Below, piece by piece: positions 44,772 to 46,826 of a stretch of DNA of 46,826 bases; positions within the stretch are counted from its first letter, which is position 1, and each line of letters starts with the position of its first letter. This DNA comes from Sergeia podlipaevii (lineage: Eukaryota > Euglenozoa > Kinetoplastea > Trypanosomatida > Trypanosomatidae): the NCBI GenBank assembly GCA_030849805.1, contig JASANZ010002108.1, positions 1 through 46,826 on the forward strand, in the 5' to 3' direction. Both the position numbers and the translations under genes were made by a program. The notes under the pieces were generated by a model. That model was not told the DNA's origin. It did not search any database and saw nothing but the letters and a program-made list of their open reading frames with translations.

Positions 44772-46400
44772 CTATTTCTTGAAAAAAGAAAGAATATTTC
44801 TAGCTGGGGCTGATGTAGCACTCGTCTTAGACAGCGATGGCTGCTGCTTGATAACAGCAGGACGCGATGCGCGCCTGGTCGCGGCGGCTGGCGTTGGTGA
44901 TAGAGCCGAATGGGAGTCGAGGTCCTGCTCGTCTATGCTTGGAGTTGCCGCACGTCGCTCAGAGTCAGCTGTGGACGCCCGCGCTTGTGCCATCAGTTCC
45001 GATGTACGCTCGTGGTACTCCTTCTCAGAGAGCACATCACTTGTGTGAACAGAGCGGTAGCGGACAGCGTCACTGCAGATGTACTCTCCATCGACAAGTT
45101 TAGTCTCCGTGTACTCCTCGCGTACGTAATCCTTCTGAAACGCAACCACTTCCGGCGCAAAGAAGACTCCCAGTCGTTGCTGCGAGCCGTTGGGAGTGGA
45201 GAGGGTGGTTTCCTTCCTGGCCTGGGGAAGCGGCTGCGAAGCAACTGGCTCAACTGCACTAGTGTCAGCAATAAACACAAGAGGTGCTGCATCATCACAA
45301 AGCACAATATCGTCATTTACCGAAGAATACGTAACGTCCAACGTCGACGCTTCGTAGTCCTCTGGCTCGTACGCTTGCAGTGTGTCAAGTGGGTAGCCCG
45401 ACTCGTCGTCTTCCGCGCGGGGCGTCCTGGATCTTGAATTAGAGTCTTCTTCATCAAGTAGGTGAGTGGCAGCTACGACGTGCTTGGTACCACCGCTGCT
45501 TTTGGCAGAGGCTTTAGCCAGTTTGGCTAAACTGGTGGTTCCTCCTGAGGGAGGAAGAGCGGCTTTCTTGGCGCGTGGCTTGCGTGTCTTTTTGAGGGCA
45601 GGCTCGTCTGCCTGTTGCCCCTCTGGCGCCGCGCGCTTTGGAGCCGCAGGGATAGTAGCTGCGGGGGAGCTCTTCATCATGTCAAACAGTGAGGCCTGTC
45701 GCCTCACTGCTGGCGCTGCAGTACCAGTGGCAGCTACCGCCATAGTAATTGGAGGTTCAGGAGTGGCAGCCGGAGCAGCATGCTTCACCTCAACCATTTT
45801 TTCTGGCAACACCTCCGCTGCTGGCTCAGCACTTTCAGCTTTCTCTGGGACCGGCTCCAATTTAACCAGCTTCACCTTTGGAACTTCCTGCTTAACTGCC
45901 TCCGACAGAATCACCTCTTGCCTCGCTACCTCTTTCTTCACGAGGTTCGGTAGAGCTGCGGACATCGTCGCAATGCAAACGCTTACAGGTGGCGCTCGCG
46001 AAGATTGCTCAAGTGCCGCACGACTTGTTAGGGGGTACGCGCGCAGCGAAACATCTGCCAGAGGCTTCAGAGCAGCAAACCCAGCAGACGTGGAGCACAG
46101 TGGCGGCACGTTGTGTCTTCTCAGTGCGTACACAGTAGCAGCCGACTGAGACATCTCTCCAGCTGTCGCCTCGACAAGTCGCTGAGCTTCGTTGTGGCCA
46201 ACAGCCAAAGTCGTTGTGCAGCTATTGTCGCTGCGTATGTGTGAAACCAGATAAAGCACCTCCAATGTATCGTTAGCCGCTGCTACCTCTTCAAATGACT
46301 CCTGCACGTCCTCGAGAGATATCGCTAGCGACTTCGCTATCTCAACAGCAGGGAGGATGAGCCTATCCCTGAGTCGAACAGAAACCTCAACAGCGTGCAT
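44772..46400 (-). CDS. DNA polymerase delta subunit 3 (POLD3/Cdc27)-like
   Basis: Protein of 542 residues. Residues 1-110 form the winged-helix-like N-terminal domain that binds the POLD2 subunit (PAVEIAKSLAISLEDVQESF, then TLEVLYLVSHIR and the repeat of short strands to VYALRR). The long middle is disordered and rich in Ala, Pro, Lys and Glu, with basic KKTRKPRAKKA. Near residue 440 a YTETKLVDGEYICSD segment matches the conserved POLD3 motif before the tail. The C-terminus is a PCNA-binding (PIP) type NILSFFKK; the usual Gln three residues before the Ile is absent (Ala). POLD3 tethers polymerase delta to PCNA during replication. It acts in the nucleus. Confidence 0.82.
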   Translation of the reverse strand: MHAVEVSVRLRDRLILPAVEIAKSLAISLEDVQESFEEVAAANDTLEVLYLVSHIRSDNSCTTTLAVGHNEAQRLVEATAGEMSQSAATVYALRRHNVPPLCSTSAGFAALKPLADVSLRAYPLTSRAALEQSSRAPPVSVCIATMSAALPNLVKKEVARQEVILSEAVKQEVPKVKLVKLEPVPEKAESAEPAAEVLPEKMVEVKHAAPAATPEPPITMAVAATGTAAPAVRRQASLFDMMKSSPAATIPAAPKRAAPEGQQADEPALKKTRKPRAKKAALPPSGGTTSLAKLAKASAKSSGGTKHVVAATHLLDEEDSNSRSRTPRAEDDESGYPLDTLQAYEPEDYEASTLDVTYSSVNDDIVLCDDAAPLVFIADTSAVEPVASQPLPQARKETTLSTPNGSQQRLGVFFAPEVVAFQKDYVREEYTETKLVDGEYICSDAVRYRSVHTSDVLSEKEYHERTSELMAQARASTADSERRAATPSIDEQDLDSHSALSPTPAAATRRASRPAVIKQQPSLSKTSATSAPARNILSFFKK

Positions 46401-46826
46401 ACTTTAGACGGTATATTTCAACTAGTAAGTGGATTGGAAACATTAAAAAAACAAAAACAAAAAATATGAGAGCAAGAGCACAAACACAGCAGGTAAAAAT
46501 GCTCAAATGTGAACAGCTAAAAGCACACAAGTCAAGAAAAACAAACAAAAAGCCTCTACAGAAAAAAAAAATTTAAGAAGCAACCACCATATTCATATTT
46601 TGTTGTTATATTCACTTGTATGTGATTAAAAGAAAGAGAGGAAGAGATATGTTCAATACGAAAGAAGAGGGTCTCTCTGTGTCTGTATGTCTGTGTGTGC
46701 AGCCCCCATACCTCTTCTAAGGAAAATGTTTTGCAAGACGTACACAGCTGCAGCACGCCAGGAGACAATTCTTGTGCAAGCCCGCTAATGTGTTGATGCC
46801 CCGCCCCGTCCCCCCTCCCCCCCGCC
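46401..46826. other. Intergenic spacer at the right edge, no gene seen
   Basis: AT-rich upstream region of the POLD3 gene, ending in a C-rich stretch at 46799-46826. It probably contains the 3' UTR of the next gene, which lies outside the window. Confidence 0.5.

Overview
The window looks like nuclear DNA of a kinetoplastid protist, most probably a trypanosomatid. All 23 genes I can support lie on the minus strand over 46.8 kb. They are intronless, including a 7.3 kb TOR kinase gene, and are separated by AT-rich spacers of about 0.4-1.2 kb with no genes. Just upstream of several start codons the minus strand carries a polypyrimidine tract followed by the first AG, the layout of spliced-leader trans-splice acceptors. 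This fits one polycistronic unit transcribed from high to low coordinates. I cannot name the genus.

Layout in transcription order (right to left): POLD3-like DNA polymerase delta subunit (44772-46400); LYR-motif-like mitochondrial protein (43627-44238); LAMTOR4-like roadblock protein (42936-43238); FHA plus BRCT protein (41326-42357); Wapl-like cohesin-release factor (39113-40915); a giant multidomain kinesin (34184-38452); DCN1-like neddylation factor (32963-33685); tail-anchored ankyrin protein with Cys-Pro motifs (31211-32530); GAR1 (29572-30234); DHHC-type protein with a half-size zinc domain (27913-28677); alpha-COP (23731-27327); NDUFB11-like membrane protein (22465-22803); quinonoid dihydropteridine reductase (20918-21616); proteasome beta7 (19701-20363); TOR kinase (11155-18486); SSNA1/DIP13 (10076-10411); CNOT9/CAF40 (8487-9494); three-RRM protein (6683-7903); TMEM170-like protein (5445-5807); WD40 protein (4053-5057); Myb-domain protein, possibly a SNAPc subunit (2506-3573); acireductone-dioxygenase-like protein (1171-2019); and the 5' end of a further gene cut by the window edge (1-179).

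Most genes are housekeeping and the neighbours do not form a pathway, as usual in kinetoplastid units. The most unusual items are: the kinesin, which seems to join a kinesin-3-like motor to a PH-like domain, a catalytically degenerate inositol 5-phosphatase fold, a C2-like region and a DysF/peroxin-like tail; the tail-anchored ankyrin protein with four Cys-Pro motifs, two of them heme-regulatory-motif-like; the ARD homologue that has lost two of the four metal ligands; and the DHHC protein lacking half of its cysteine-rich domain. A LAMTOR4-like subunit on the same segment as TOR is also worth testing. All domain calls are from reading the sequence; no searches were run.
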